Source: Beroe ovata (Eukaryota; Ctenophora; Nuda; Beroida; Beroidae). Taken from it: a DNA stretch of 31,953 nt. Within the stretch, counting starts at the first letter, position 1, and each line of letters begins with the position of its first letter. The stretch lies in assembly GCA_946803715.1 (NCBI GenBank), contig CAMPET010000036.1, forward strand, positions 167,058-199,010, read 5' to 3'. The notes beneath the pieces were generated by a model. That model saw only the letters and a program-made list of their open reading frames with translations. It had not been told where the DNA came from and searched no databases. Below are positions 1 through 11,900 of this stretch, piece after piece. A program made the position numbers and the translations under genes.

Positions 1-36
1 TGTGTGTGTGTGTGTGTGCGTAAGTGTGTGTGTGTG
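1..36. repeat. (TG)n microsatellite at the window edge
   Basis: Near-perfect TG dinucleotide run with one interruption (CGTAAG at about 19-24). It continues off the left edge, so its true length is unknown. Confidence 0.95.
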
Positions 37-518
37 AATTTAGCAGCCAACACAGCGCGTGCCCACCAAATATTCATCGTAGCAGTTGTCAAAGTTAGTA
101 CAGAGCTAGCCGCAGCGGGGCGAATTATCATGTACCGCCGCCGCAGCTTGTACAATATTCTGAACGTTATTGTTTGGTGTGGACTATCAGTTTGTGTATT
201 GTCGTTATATAGAGTTGTTACTGCTTGTTAATTGGGTGTTACTAGATAAACTCGACAAGCAACGTTGCTGGGACGGCTTATATATGCCCCTTGTAGTTTT
301 TAGGGGGCGTCTTCAAACTGTAAAGGGATATTCACATGACATATGTTCATGGGGCATGTAGTCGTTAAATTTTGTCGTAGAAGTACTTGTAATTTTTTGA
401 AAAATGTGACATTTTCCATGTTATGTACAAAAGTAGGTACCTATCATTAACGTAGGTTTAATGGTCATTATTTCTTTGCTCATAGTCATAGCACTGACCA
501 CTGACAATATTCACACAG

Positions 519-860
519 TTGCTGAACGCCAGCAGCACCATACAGTTCCTGCGCTGCGTGACCCAAATACTCCGCGCGGCTCCGTGGCGTGTCCTTTTTA
601 ACGACATTTCAGATCGCAGAGTAAGGGGCGCACAACGTGTGCACACACCATACTATAATCATGGCTGTAACCGTTGCTACATAGCTAAAGCTGCGCGATG
701 TCGCTGAAACCTAATGCAGATCGTGCTACGCAGGGAGATCAAGTGGAGCCGCGGGATACTCCGCAGAAACATAACAGAAACTATGAGTAGGAGTCAGCTT
801 TCACGACCTGGCTCAATTTATGTGTACTTCATATCACACTATTATAGTACACTACACTAA
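519..860 (+). CDS. candidate last two exons of an unrecognised gene
   Basis: Two stretches have coding character in otherwise AT-rich DNA. Exon 519-620 follows the acceptor TTCACACAG, has GC-rich third positions and ends at the donor GTAAGG; it reads LLNASSTIQFLRCVTQ and 18 further residues in phase 0. Exon 720-860 follows the acceptor CTAATGCAG, also phase 0, and reads IVLRREIKWSRGILRRNITE on to a TAA stop at 858-860. Phases match across the 99-bp intron. Two N-glycosylation sequons are visible (NAS, NIT), which would suit a secreted or luminal domain. A possible upstream start lies at 130 (MYRRRSLYN followed by a hydrophobic stretch, like a type II membrane anchor), but I could not connect it with confidence. 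No family recognised; the evidence is only codon quality and splice-site agreement. Confidence 0.38.
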
Positions 861-2395
861 TAATATTATGCTATTGCCCGAATATTTGGACGAAATTCAC
901 CAACTTTTCATAGCTTTCATGAAAACTATGCGCCTAGCCACATACATATTACTGATAGGGCGAGTATAACGACCCTTATAACAACTATATTATTTCCAAC
1001 GCCAACGGCTATATATTCTATCCCATATTTACCGCCTACTTTATCTGCTACTGCTACGATTTCAAGGCTCCGCACCCGTTTGATCTCCCAACCACAACGT
1101 CAACCACTACATTTGAACAACCCAGTTGACCAGTATTGACCCGTATCGTTCACAAATTATAGAGCTCCATACTGTCCTGTTTTGTGATGTTATACAACAG
1201 CCGCACTCAGAACTCAATAACAGCTCTTAATTCTCAGAACTCGATTCTTAGGTTTCCAGTAGTATCATGCTTGATAACTGGATAACAGCGGTTAACTCCA
1301 TGTCCATTGTCCATCCATCGCAATTCGCATGATGATGATGTGCAGAGCGCGTGCACAGACACCCACAGAACACTAAATCATAGACACTCACAGAACACTA
1401 ATTAGGTACTGCATACCATATTGCTATATTGTGACTCACAGAGGGTCCTCAGAGGGTCCTCCACCTGATTATAGTGTACCACGTCATCTGAACACTTCAT
1501 GTTTATAGGAACAAAGCAACTGCTTCTAGTTCTTTCATACTGTATGCGGTTATGTAGACGACATGCATACGATCCTATATTTATTGGAGTCTGATCATCT
1601 CACGTCTAAACTGTGTGTGTGTGTGTGCTCTGCAACTATATTTAATATGTACCTACCCGACTTCTTACCAGAGTTAGGGGCGTCTTTAGTGAGTGCTAAT
1701 TAGAGTTCATCTATAATAGAGGGAACCGCACAGACATTTAGAATCAACGTGATGCAGCACAGACATAACATATTCATATTTTGATCATTCATTGTGCCTC
1801 AACTGAAGAACTATAATCACTATGTTTGTGAACCTGATGAACTGGTCAGTACTTACCTACTTTGCTGGTATTAATGCTAGGTTATCAGAGCCCCCTATCC
1901 ACAAGGCGGCCGCAGCCAGTCATCTAGCAACAGCAGTATTCTATAGCAAGCAATGAACTAGCTACAATAACAGATCAATTATATGAGCTCCTCAATTGAT
2001 TATAATTGCTTCAATGTATGAAGCGAATAACAACTCCATACCTAGGTACTATCTTCAAAGCTAGCTTGTACAGGATCAGTCATGGACACAATCATATTAC
2101 CGGCCATGTTTGTCTCTAGAATCGCCCGAAATAGGCTTTTTATAGAGATAGCTTTGACATATAAATTATGAATAGATCTTCCGACCCTATCATGAGTTGG
2201 TTTGAGTTGAGCAGTTATGTGCGCTGTTTGTTGAAGATCGTATATCGGGCATGCTTCACTGCAAAGCATATCCACTATACCTAGACTTTTATCTGCATGA
2301 TTAAGTCATAATTAGCACTGGATGAGAATCGCTCATAATTACTCACTCATGATGCCAATAACACCCAGGACACGAACACAGCTACATGTGATATC
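861..2395. other. non-coding interval upstream of the Kv gene
   Basis: About 1.5 kb of AT-rich sequence with no coding stretch I trust. It holds a short (TG)n run at 1612-1627 and small local duplications (for example CAGAGGGTCCT repeated near 1440). A 77-codon minus-strand frame at 2042-2275 lacks an ATG at its 5' end and resembles nothing known. The 3' part presumably contains the promoter and 5' UTR of the channel gene. Confidence 0.6.
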
Positions 2396-4000
2396 ATGGT
2401 AGAAGATGAAATCAGGGAGGAACCCGTGTTTTGCTACCTCAACATATCAGGTCAGGTGTTCAAGACCCGACACCGAACCCTGGCCCAGTTCCCGGACACC
2501 CTGCTCGGCTCCGATGAGAAGGACCAGTATTACGATAAGAGTCGGGGAATGTTCTGTTTCCAGAGGGACAGACAATCCTTCGATTCCATCCTCTATTACT
2601 ATCAGTCAGGTGGCGTACTCAAGAAGCCACCAAATGTCAACGAAACAGTTTTCAATATGGAGGTCGTGTTCTTCAAGATTAAAACCCACTTGTGTGCCAA
2701 CGGCACGATGCAGACGACGAACCCTAAAGTCCGTGGTCTAAAGAAGATATTGAGCCAGAAACCCACAGAATTCCTTCACTATCAGAAGTTGTTCAGGATC
2801 CAGGTGATTGACCTGGTCGTGACAATCATATTCGTTACTGCGGTGATCTGCGAGCAGGTCATCAAGCCGGAGTCCGAACTCAGAGCTCAGGATAGGTTCA
2901 CCTCGTTGACAGGCACGTGGACGGACCTGGACACTCCCCTCAAAGTCATCATGTCCATAGAGACACTCTGCACCCTGTGGATAACAACCTTCCTCATTAT
3001 GAGGATCTATTGGTCAGACGACAGGAAAAAGTTCGCAAAGTCTTTCATGGCTATCATGGATTCCTTTGTTGTTCTCTCTTATTTCGTGACTGTTGTTCTT
3101 ATCGAACTGGGGGCATACCTGGAGAAACAATCAAACGGTGAGTATGATAATACCAGGTTTTACACAGTCTACAGGGTCATGGCTTGTCTCCGCATGATCA
3201 AACTATTCCGAATGGTACACGTGTTCAATATAGCCCGCTACAACGCCCTCTTCTTCTCCCTGGGTATGGCAGTGAAGGACAGTCTCAATGATCTCCTTGT
3301 CATCCTTCTCTTCATCTTCTTCTGCGTCGTCACATACGCCACGATCATGTTCTGGGTGGAATTTGACTTTGTCGTCCAGGTGGACACAGGACACAACGAC
3401 ACCATCTCAGAGTTCATGGAAAATGTCCTTCACAACGTGTCAGAAAGTGTGGTTATTAACGAGACTTGTACGTTGGCGGTCAATGAGGTGTTACTGGCAG
3501 TGGCAAGAAATAGCACTGTCGAGGAAAACATGTCGGACAAGTTTGACAGCATATTCAGTTGTATGTGGTGGAGTCTTGTTACCATAACAACAGTCGGGTA
3601 TGGAGATATGGTGCCAACAACAGTTGTAGGTGAGTCTGAAGACTTGCGATATCCCTATGTACTACCTAAATATTGAACCTAACATGTAGGTATCTAACAA
3701 GTATCATGTATGTCTCATTCTCTTGCAGGAAAAGTGATTGGAGCGTTCTGTGCATGCAGTGGAGTCCCTCTCATAGCTATCCCTCTTCCAATCATTTCAC
3801 AGAAATTCGATGTGTACTACAGGCGGTACTGCAAACGCATGGAGAGGCGCTCAGTTCGCAAGGACAATGAGAGACTGGGGTCAAAGTGGCAAAAATATCT
3901 CGACAGGCCTTTCTTTGATACGGACACATTTATGAAGGACACTATGAAAAACGCCGGTTCAGCATGGCAGACAAAAATCAATAAACCCGTAGCTGTGTAG
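2396..4000 (+). CDS. voltage-gated K+ channel, Shaker (Kv1)-like, with altered voltage sensor
   Basis: Exons 2396-3629 and 3729-4000 (intron GTGAGT...CTTGCAG, phase 1) give 501 aa. Residues 11-101 form the tetramerisation T1 domain (FPDTLLG, SFDSILYYYQSGG); the HX5CX20CC zinc site of Kv2-Kv4 is absent, so it is Shaker-like. Six membrane segments follow: S1 about 136-156, S2 184-206, S3 215-237, S4 258-281, S5 295-322, S6 413-438. The selectivity filter TVGYGD (399-404) makes it K+ selective. Unusual points: S4 aligns as R266, K269, R272, H275, N278, R281, so the fourth and fifth gating charges are His and Asn. In S2 the charge-transfer Phe and second acidic residue are I196 and F199, while E189 and D222 are kept. 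The S5-pore turret is about 60 aa longer than in Shaker and has five N-glycosylation sequons (334, 347, 355, 372, 378). S6 has PLP (430-432) instead of PVP plus an extra proline at 425. The start is the first in-frame ATG after an upstream stop. Confidence 0.95.
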
Positions 4001-4649
4001 GACAACGACGCATAAATCTGGCATTGTTTGGTACTGGATAGTAATTAGAAGGTTTTTTATAATTCAGATGCATGATAATATGACAACAAGCACATTCGTA
4101 TTGATAGTAGTAAATAAAATTTGATTATCTAACCAAAAATTAAGACAATCTTACTGCAATACTGCATTCACAGCTTTATAAATGAACAATTGGGTACTGG
4201 GTAGTTATCAATAAGCCCTTAATTGTGCCTATCAACTATCCATTGAGACCAATTTTGCTGGGGATACAATTGACAAATGGCTGGGCAAACCAAAACTCAT
4301 CCCTGATTTTCAATATCTGATTCTAGAGGAGAGCTGTCTTATGAGTGGGCTTATATTATAGAACGAATTAATAAGTCTCACAATTGGGGCCTGAATTAAC
4401 GGTGACGAGCGAAACGACTCTTTGGAGAGTTTGTCAGAAGTTTCATGCTAAGTACCAGAAACAAAATTGCTGACTTATGGCGGCAGTGTGAAGTTTTGAC
4501 GGCGATGACCTACTCTTGCTCCTTACAGTTACCTACTGTTCGAATCACTCCGACATCAACATTTAGCCACTCCTTTGAAATCTGTCTCTGTCCTTATGAA
4601 TGAATGAAATTCCTCTGAAAATTGAACCTGTTCATATAAAATTTTGGGG
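4001..4649. other. 3' UTR of Kv gene and convergent intergenic DNA
   Basis: AT-rich sequence between two convergent genes. The Kv transcript probably ends soon after the AATAAA at 4113-4118. I see no gene or structured element in the remainder. Confidence 0.6.
4113..4118 (+). terminator. AATAAA polyadenylation signal, Kv gene
   Basis: Canonical hexamer 113 nt downstream of the Kv stop codon on the same strand. It is the only AATAAA in the first 300 nt after the stop. Confidence 0.55.
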
Positions 4650-5195
4650 TTAACTTCGCTTTCTCCCAAAAATTTTGGTCTTCCTTTCCTCTTCCTCCTT
4701 CTGTTTCTTGATGAGCTCTGCTCTCTGCCAACTCGGCATCTGGTACTTGGACACTAATTCTGGCTGTTGCTCCTGCTCCTGCTGATTCTCTGACCCATTC
4801 TCTTGCCGCTGATGAGCAGCAGTGGCAGCACTTGTTTCCTCTTTTTGTATCGGTAAAGTGGCCATCGACTGCTGCCGATAGAACTTCTTCCTCTGCAACT
4901 TTGACCTGTTCTCCAGAAGATCAACAGCACTATTCGACTCCTTACCTTCGTCTTGTTCCTGAATACAAGCCGCTCTTTCTCCCGACCTGATCTTGAGTTG
5001 TTTAAGCCGGGCCACCAGCTTGTATTCACCCTTGTTGATAATCTGAGCAGCTTCCCTCTCTTCCACAGTGAGAGACTTCCGTATCTTGGAAAGTTGCCGT
5101 TTCATCTGTGCGTTCCGTCTTACAGCAGTTCGTAGGGAGGACGGGGTGGTGTCTATCTTCTTGCAAGCAAGTGTCTCGTCAACATCGTAAACCAT
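4650..5195 (-). CDS. hypothetical charged, Gln/Glu-rich protein, 181 aa
   Basis: A 181-codon open frame starting at an ATG with G at +4. The protein is highly charged. Residues 20-75 are Lys/Arg-rich and probably helical (NAQMKRQLSKIRKSLTVEER), the middle is low-complexity Gln/Glu (QENGSENQQEQEQQPE), and the C-terminus holds MPSWQRAELIKKQKEEEERK followed by a basic end. A PxWxxxLxxKK-type segment before a charged helix occurs in several actin-associated vertebrate proteins such as taperin and phostensin, but this resemblance is from memory and weak. No transmembrane segment or enzyme motif is seen. It converges on the Kv gene. No good acceptor lies directly before the ATG. Single-exon organisation is assumed; a further 5' exon cannot be excluded. 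Confidence 0.6.
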   Translation of the reverse strand: MVYDVDETLACKKIDTTPSSLRTAVRRNAQMKRQLSKIRKSLTVEEREAAQIINKGEYKLVARLKQLKIRSGERAACIQEQDEGKESNSAVDLLENRSKLQRKKFYRQQSMATLPIQKEETSAATAAHQRQENGSENQQEQEQQPELVSKYQMPSWQRAELIKKQKEEEERKTKIFGRKRS

Positions 5196-7872
5196 GACGG
5201 TTGTGCTACACCACGGGGTGTGATCCTAGCTGTAGGTTACGGGTTGTCATGGTATTGGTAACGGTTCAATGATTATTTTGGAAATAGAAACCCAATAAAA
5301 ACCAGGAAGAGGATTGGTAATCGTAAACAGTCGTCTGTAATCAATCAATTACAACTAGAGTCAACTGAGCTGCAAGCACAGATAAGCGCATGATCAAAAT
5401 ATAGATTGTGAGGCGGGGATACTCAAGAACAAGTACAATCGTGAGACACAAAAGACTACCGCGGCTATGTTGTGTAAACTCAGATATCTGAGAATTTAAA
5501 TAGCACGGATATCTCGTTCTTGAGCCGTACTGGCACTGAACTATGTAAATTGTTTTTAAATAGGCATTGTCTATACATGTAGCGGTAAATCATCCCATCT
5601 CTTTTCATTATTACAACACAACTTTCAATGGAAGAATCGGGAATAATCAGCAGTGCTCTGTTATAGTAGGCCACAAAACTCAAGAGGGCCCTAAGTGATC
5701 AGGAGTGGTGTGGAGTGATGTTGAGTCTCTAGTGAACAGATTATGCAAATAGATCTACTCAGTATTAGCCAGAACACAGTCAGAACGTTATTGAATAAAA
5801 AGTGGAGATTGTAGCAGAGAACAGACTGCAGCAGATATGATATGGAATTACTGCTTGCTGTAGCCCACCAGCACGACAAATGAAATCTCACTATTTAGCT
5901 ATTTGTTCACTCCGGACATACGTTATGATAGCAAGCACAAACACTATAATAGCAATCAGATCAATCTATTGCTTCATGAAATAGCTGTGATCCACAACAA
6001 TATGCTTCAGACTCCATACAGAGATCACTGTGAAACTACTGACTATGACAGTGAGTACAGACACTGAGACATCACACTTTTATAGGGGGCACATTATTGC
6101 GGGACTCCATATACTCTCTGTCATTGTGAGGGCGTCACATGTCTAGAGTGTATGTCTGCTAGACATTGTATGGGTGTAAGGGTGTCCTATTAGGTATTGT
6201 CCAATTTCCAGTAGTGCACATTACATAATGGATCTTCCATGCTTCTACCACATGTCAATAGACGACGGACGATTATAGCTAAAGCAAATAGACAGTAGAC
6301 ACTATTATCAAGGTATAGATACCTAAATGCGTTTTATTTCCAACATTTACAAGCCACCTAAATTCATTGTTAAGCCTTGAATCAGGGCTTTTGGCGAACT
6401 CGGATATGAAAATACAGCAGATAATGAAGACTGATTCTGAAGGATTCCTTCAGTGAAGGACTTTCAGTATCTCGGTCAAGACTCAGTATGCTACAAAATA
6501 TAGAGACTCAGGTATTGAAATGTCTTCTGACGATATTGGTCTCAACCATGAAACTTAAAGTAAAGACCACTCAATAACTGCGTTTTAATCTTATTTTTAA
6601 AGACTCAGGTATGCTATGAACAATGAGTAAAGGGAAGACTAGGGAGATGATCAACTAAAGCCACGCACACACAAAGTGGAGACGTTTTGGCGCTATATGC
6701 ATAATTCCGCCACTATATTGACCAGTGACCACCACTGCAGTTGATATTCACATGCTTCACGGCTTAATTAAAATCCTGGTAATCAATCCAATATCATATA
6801 CCACGTTATATTAGTGATAAAATATTTTCATTCAATATTGTTATTGCTGGAATAGAAACTGAGTTGATTTATCAAAAAAAAGTTGCTCTATCATGCAAGG
6901 AAACACCTCTACTTCCAAACTAAAATGCATTAATGAAGAACTGATTATATGCGGCAGTCCAGAATATTTTGAGGCAATGGGCACTGCAATATTGCAAGGA
7001 GCTGATGGAATCCTCACGAATACACCACTGGTGACAAGTGATTCATAGTACAGCTTGACTGGTGATAGTTGTAACAGAGAGGAGCTCAGTGCAACCACCA
7101 CCTGATTCTATGGTCTGTGAAGAGCTCCTGACTCTTCATTGGCAACCTCATCTCATATATCACTTCCTGTTGATGATGGAGTCACGACTATTGTCACTTT
7201 TACAGCCACCTCCCCCTCTTACAACAACACATATAATTGCGCTGTGCAGCCACTTCGGCGATGTTATTGTTGGAGTAGCAACAGTATTTTGTTTGTTATC
7301 CGACCAAGGATAACGTAATGCAGCAGGCAAGCCTCATTGTACTCAATATATAGACACTAGCTACAGCGAACTTTCTCCACCAGTTTGTAGTGCAGCGTGA
7401 TGCAGCCAGCAAATTCTTATAGACACTGTTCTGAAGATTGTTGTTAGAATTTTCTAATGCATTTCTCTACGTCATTCTCAACAAAGTGCCGCTATTTGGG
7501 ATTACATCACATTTTATTTCAGAAATCCATAATTCATGTCTTAAGGAGTAGCTCGGGAAACATGACTATGTTGATGTTAGCAACCATTACGTCAACAGTG
7601 TCTCGTCTAGATTAAGATATTACTTCATTTTAATATTTACCTTGAAATTTATCTTTAATAAAGTCAACGTAACGATAATACGAAATCATCAGCTAAAATG
7701 TTGAGGCATAATATTATGCTCTATGGATATAAGTATGGCATGATAAGGATTAAGTATGTTATAACCATGGATGAGAGCTTTATGGAATCATTTCTTTATC
7801 ACTCAACAACTTAGAGTTCACTTATCGCATGATGTAGCTGAATCATGCAACAACAACTCCAGCTCCGACTTC

Positions 7873-7917
7873 TATAGTTCTACTTCATATAGTTCTACTT
7901 CATATAGTTCTATTGTT
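7873..7917. repeat. 15-bp tandem repeat, three units
   Basis: TATAGTTCTACTTCA occurs twice exactly (7873-7887, 7888-7902), followed by a third degenerate unit. No coding or regulatory meaning is apparent. Confidence 0.85.
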
Positions 7918-8775
7918 CCCAGTGGCTATATCTTTAGATTCACGACCATATAGATCTTGGTACCATCTCCTAGTCTATAACTTAGGTTCTACTGTACAAT
8001 GTTGAAAAATGGAAAGTTACTGCTGATTTAGATATACAGTCATTTTTCGAATGTTAAAAGAGGATTTGATTGCACAGATCAACTTGATGTTTATAACATG
8101 CACGTTACTTTGCCAGGAATGCAGGCTTTTTATAGAGCACGATTCCTGGAATAGAGCAATTTTAATCATGCTATTGCTAGAGAATGATTAAATCCGTGAT
8201 TATGAGTGGGGGCATCGTGGTGAATTAACGATATTCAATGGTGAATTTTCGATATCAATGAGAGTCATTATTCAATTCACCGGTACCCATGTTGAAATAC
8301 TAGTTGCGGCACCCATGCACTTTATCGTGAAGGAGCAGCTGCAATTAACCAATTATCCAATATACCCAATACTTACTATTAATTCGAAACATTTTAAGTA
8401 GATGAATAATTTTCCATCATATTAATATGTGGTATTGTGGTACGGCTGTTTATCAAATATCAAAGGCGGAGTATTGCATTCTCCCTTTGAGTTTGGAGCG
8501 AGGTTAGATAACAGATGTTTCCAAATCACTAGGTACTCAATATTCAACATATATCGTGTTAGAATTTGCCGACTTTTGCTTATCGGTTGAGAAATACCGT
8601 ATTACTCACACACAGCACGTGCGCGGGATGTCGATAATTATATCACACGTGTGAGATTGTTACCAAATTAGATTAAACCCCGCTGCTCTTTCCCCGTTTT
8701 AGGTTGGGAAAGTAGGTCCTGTATACGAAGTCGTTATCAAATTATCAATCTCAGGCTCGGACTACCAGTCTCGCG

Positions 8776-8795
8776 ACACACACACACACACACAC
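8776..8795. repeat. (AC)n microsatellite
   Basis: Ten uninterrupted AC dinucleotides in non-coding DNA upstream of the Ser-rich phosphoprotein gene. Confidence 0.9.
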
Positions 8796-8951
8796 TCGTC
8801 ATGGTGAAGGCACTTATTGAGACACGTCTAGATCTCGGATTGAGCTCTTGTTCCGGATTGAGACATCATATCGATCCCCGTGCCCGCACAGTTTATCTTC
8901 TTATCTGGTGAAGTGATGTTGTGATCTTATAAAGTTGTAAGCGTACACTGT

Positions 8952-11900
8952 ATGCCCAATCTCCTTTTTCGGTTCTTCAAGAGCAGAAGCAAAAAGTCCT
9001 TGCTCACCATTTGTTTTGCTCTATTTTGCCATCTAGGTACCGCGCGGCCCGCAGGTTTGTGCAGGAGGTGAAATAACCCATTTCTACATAAATCATGATT
9101 TTTCTCGGCTTTGATGCACTCAGATTAAGATGTGACCCCGTTCATTCAACTGCTTATCCCATGATAAGAATCCTCGTGACACACACAATGAGTCATGCTG
9201 TGTAACACGCATGCACTGTTGTACACGTAGTCGCTGATAAACACGTAACTACAAAACACACGTGACACACCTGCACACGTGCCTACTGACGAATCACACA
9301 TTGCGCGGGAAGATACATAAATATAGCTGGTTTGTGATCATCTTTACTTTATTTATAGAACACGTTCGCAGCTTAGCTTGATATGTGTCTGTACTGGAGA
9401 ATTCTGCCGCAGTTTTGTATCGCCAAAAACCGTTTTCCACATAATCTTGACCTATTAAGTCCTTGACACCAATTCCCTCTTCTCCAAACTCCTAGACGCC
9501 AGCAATTGGTGTCAAGGTTGGAGCCACCAATCACTTATCACATCTGAATCCTCACTACATATGCTACAGTTGGCAATGACAAGCTCGTACAAGACATGCT
9601 ACAGGAGGAATGCTGCCCTCCAGCATGCACATTCCAAACAGTCCACCTCACTTGAGAGTCGATATTGCTCCTCAACACGGTCAATTGACTCGGATGTCCA
9701 GAAACTACAGGTACATTCACATATTGTCACATTGTTCCTCGCGTTATTCAGTCCCGAAACTCTCAATATTGTTCCACTTGTTTCCTTATGATATGATCAG
9801 AAAAGTACAAGGCGCACTTTGGAGTAGCATAGCATATACCTATAGTTCATGGGAAAGTGCTGGTGTCAAAGTGCTGATGTCAGAGTGCTGGTGTCAAAGT
9901 GCTGTTGTTCATACCTGTATAGGCTTCAAGCCAAGCACAATATAAATGGACCAATGAATAAGATGTTAGTGCTTTTATCACCCTAGCGCCAGGAAATTGG
10001 TCAACTGAGATTAGAGCAGTGGTCTTATTGAGCGTAGGAGGGTTTCAGCTGAATAATCATGAGAAATCCAGGGGTAATTTAGGTATCAAGGAGGGCAAAG
10101 TATCTTGCCAGCTATAAAAGTTTCCCATCTGCATTGATAAGTATAACTTGGAGTTTAAATAATTCATGATTCCTATTATAGTCCTTTATCAATATGGGAA
10201 GTGGGATTTACGACTCAAGATGCATGTTCATTTGGAGCTACATTTCGCAGAGATGATTGAGAATCAATGATCCATTGGAACATGGTCAAATTTACAATTT
10301 CTCGTGCACTCTTCCACTCTTAATAATAAACATCAAGCAGTAAGACTGAGTGGTACAGATTAGCCAGTTTAATACAATGAGGAGTCCATGACATTAGCTA
10401 ACTTCTGTGGTAATCGGCATGGAACGATTCATTGGAAGTTTAACATCGATTATGGTCGAACTGATTTCAACAGAACATGGATGACTGACTCACACGTCAC
10501 AGCATGCGTCACAGTACTGCACACGACACATAACTATGCATCATACTTTACGACGCACGTCAATATCAAATGCAGCGTTCTCGGAATTAAAATACCCACG
10601 ATCACCTCCTCATCTTCTAGAAACAGTTGATGGGATACAAGGTCCGACAATCACAGTGTTCACCGAGTCCGACCGGTTCCAACTGTAGCAGCCCTATCGG
10701 GGCTAACAACCTACTATCGGATAGAGGTAACATCCCCGTCTATTATACTGAATCATATCAAATAACACCATACGCGTAACAATTCGTTTACTACAAACTT
10801 ACTAACATCTCAATATCAAACTGTCCTCCTATCAAATGCGACACTCAGTCTAACATCATGCTCAGTGAAGCAGCTGAGTGGAGGTGGAGGAGGAGACAAT
10901 ATGGCTCACTCTGCTCCTGACATTACTCTCCTCTTCTCTGACTCCCCTCCCAAATCCCCCCTTGTCCAGGCGAGACAGAGGACCAGCTCCGGGTCAAGGA
11001 TCTGCACTTCACCACTGTTACTAGGGCCGGAACCAGACACGGCCATGCTCGGCAGGTACGGAAATCCAGCTCCAATTTGTGAGCTGAGGGTGATCATCAC
11101 TATAAATTAGACACTGATCGTTGCTATGGGGACATTGTCATTCGACACCCCCTCCCAGGCGAGGATCGCTGGACAGCAGGGGAACAGATCGGAGGAAGGT
11201 TAGATCAGGACAGCAGGATTTGAGGAGGATGGTACAAGAGTCTCCACTTCTGAGTAAGAGACGTGTCACCTCACCTGACACCATGCTGTCACCGTGTAGT
11301 AGTCCGCTACTGAATAACAGGCGGGGCTCAATGTCACCACTCGGTACCAATGGGTGAGTTGGGCGATGTCAGACTCTGACACCATGACAATTAATATAGA
11401 TACCAAAGTGTCGATATTATAATTGATGAAAACGATAATGGAGTACAGTGGAAATATTGGTATTATCCTGCACTGTATCAGGGAAAGGGAAGACAGGAAT
11501 TCAGCAGTTTCCTCGCCATGCTCCAACTTGGATGAGGTGAGTTCAGAGTTATTAACACCACCCAACTATAATGCAGGAGGATGTTCCTAGAAATAATTAT
11601 AAAACCTATCAATGCCATAAATATAATATCATGTTCTGCCAGTGTCGACGACATTCCAAATCACAGCTAAGCAGAAAAAGGAGCAAATCCTTGGACGACG
11701 CAATCAAAACCGTTGACGACATAACAAAGTTCTTCGACAAGCTCCGTGGCTCGGAACTGGTGAAGAAAGACGAGGTACGTTGTCATGGTAACCAGTCACC
11801 ACGTCACCCTGGTAACATGTCACCAGAGACAGAAGATGTCACGAAGAAGAGTGTAACTCTGCCTGAGATAGACTCGAAATACAAGCTCACTTGTGCACAT

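Larger units (their letters stand above)
5196..8951. other. gene-poor AT-rich interval
   Basis: 3.7 kb without a gene I can support. Contents: a 15-bp triplicate at 7873-7917, an (AC)n run at 8776-8795, and a 37-codon frame beginning at ATG 8801 directly after that run. At 7119-7317 (+) a frame open for about 66 codons without ATG reads SSHISLPVDDGVTTIVTFTA and NNTYNCAV, faintly like an Ig-type strand pattern. It overlaps other open frames and lacks clear splice sites, so I do not call it a gene. Confidence 0.5.

Noticed and set aside
2042-2275. 77-codon minus-strand frame
   Set aside because: No ATG at its start, no homology, AT-rich codons like the surrounding DNA.
3138-3145. Consensus donor GGTGAGTA inside the Kv first exon
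   Set aside because: The reading frame continues through S3-S4 without interruption and matches the family, so it is a cryptic site at most.
4470-4560. tRNA-like A-box (GGCGGCAGTGTG) and B-box (GTTCGAATC)
   Set aside because: No acceptor, anticodon or T-arm stems can be paired around these boxes.
6841-7313. Opposing open frames of 86 and 83 codons, and an Ig-like reading at 7119-7317
   Set aside because: Overlapping frames on both strands, no clear splice sites, no recognisable domain; treated as chance until transcript data exist.
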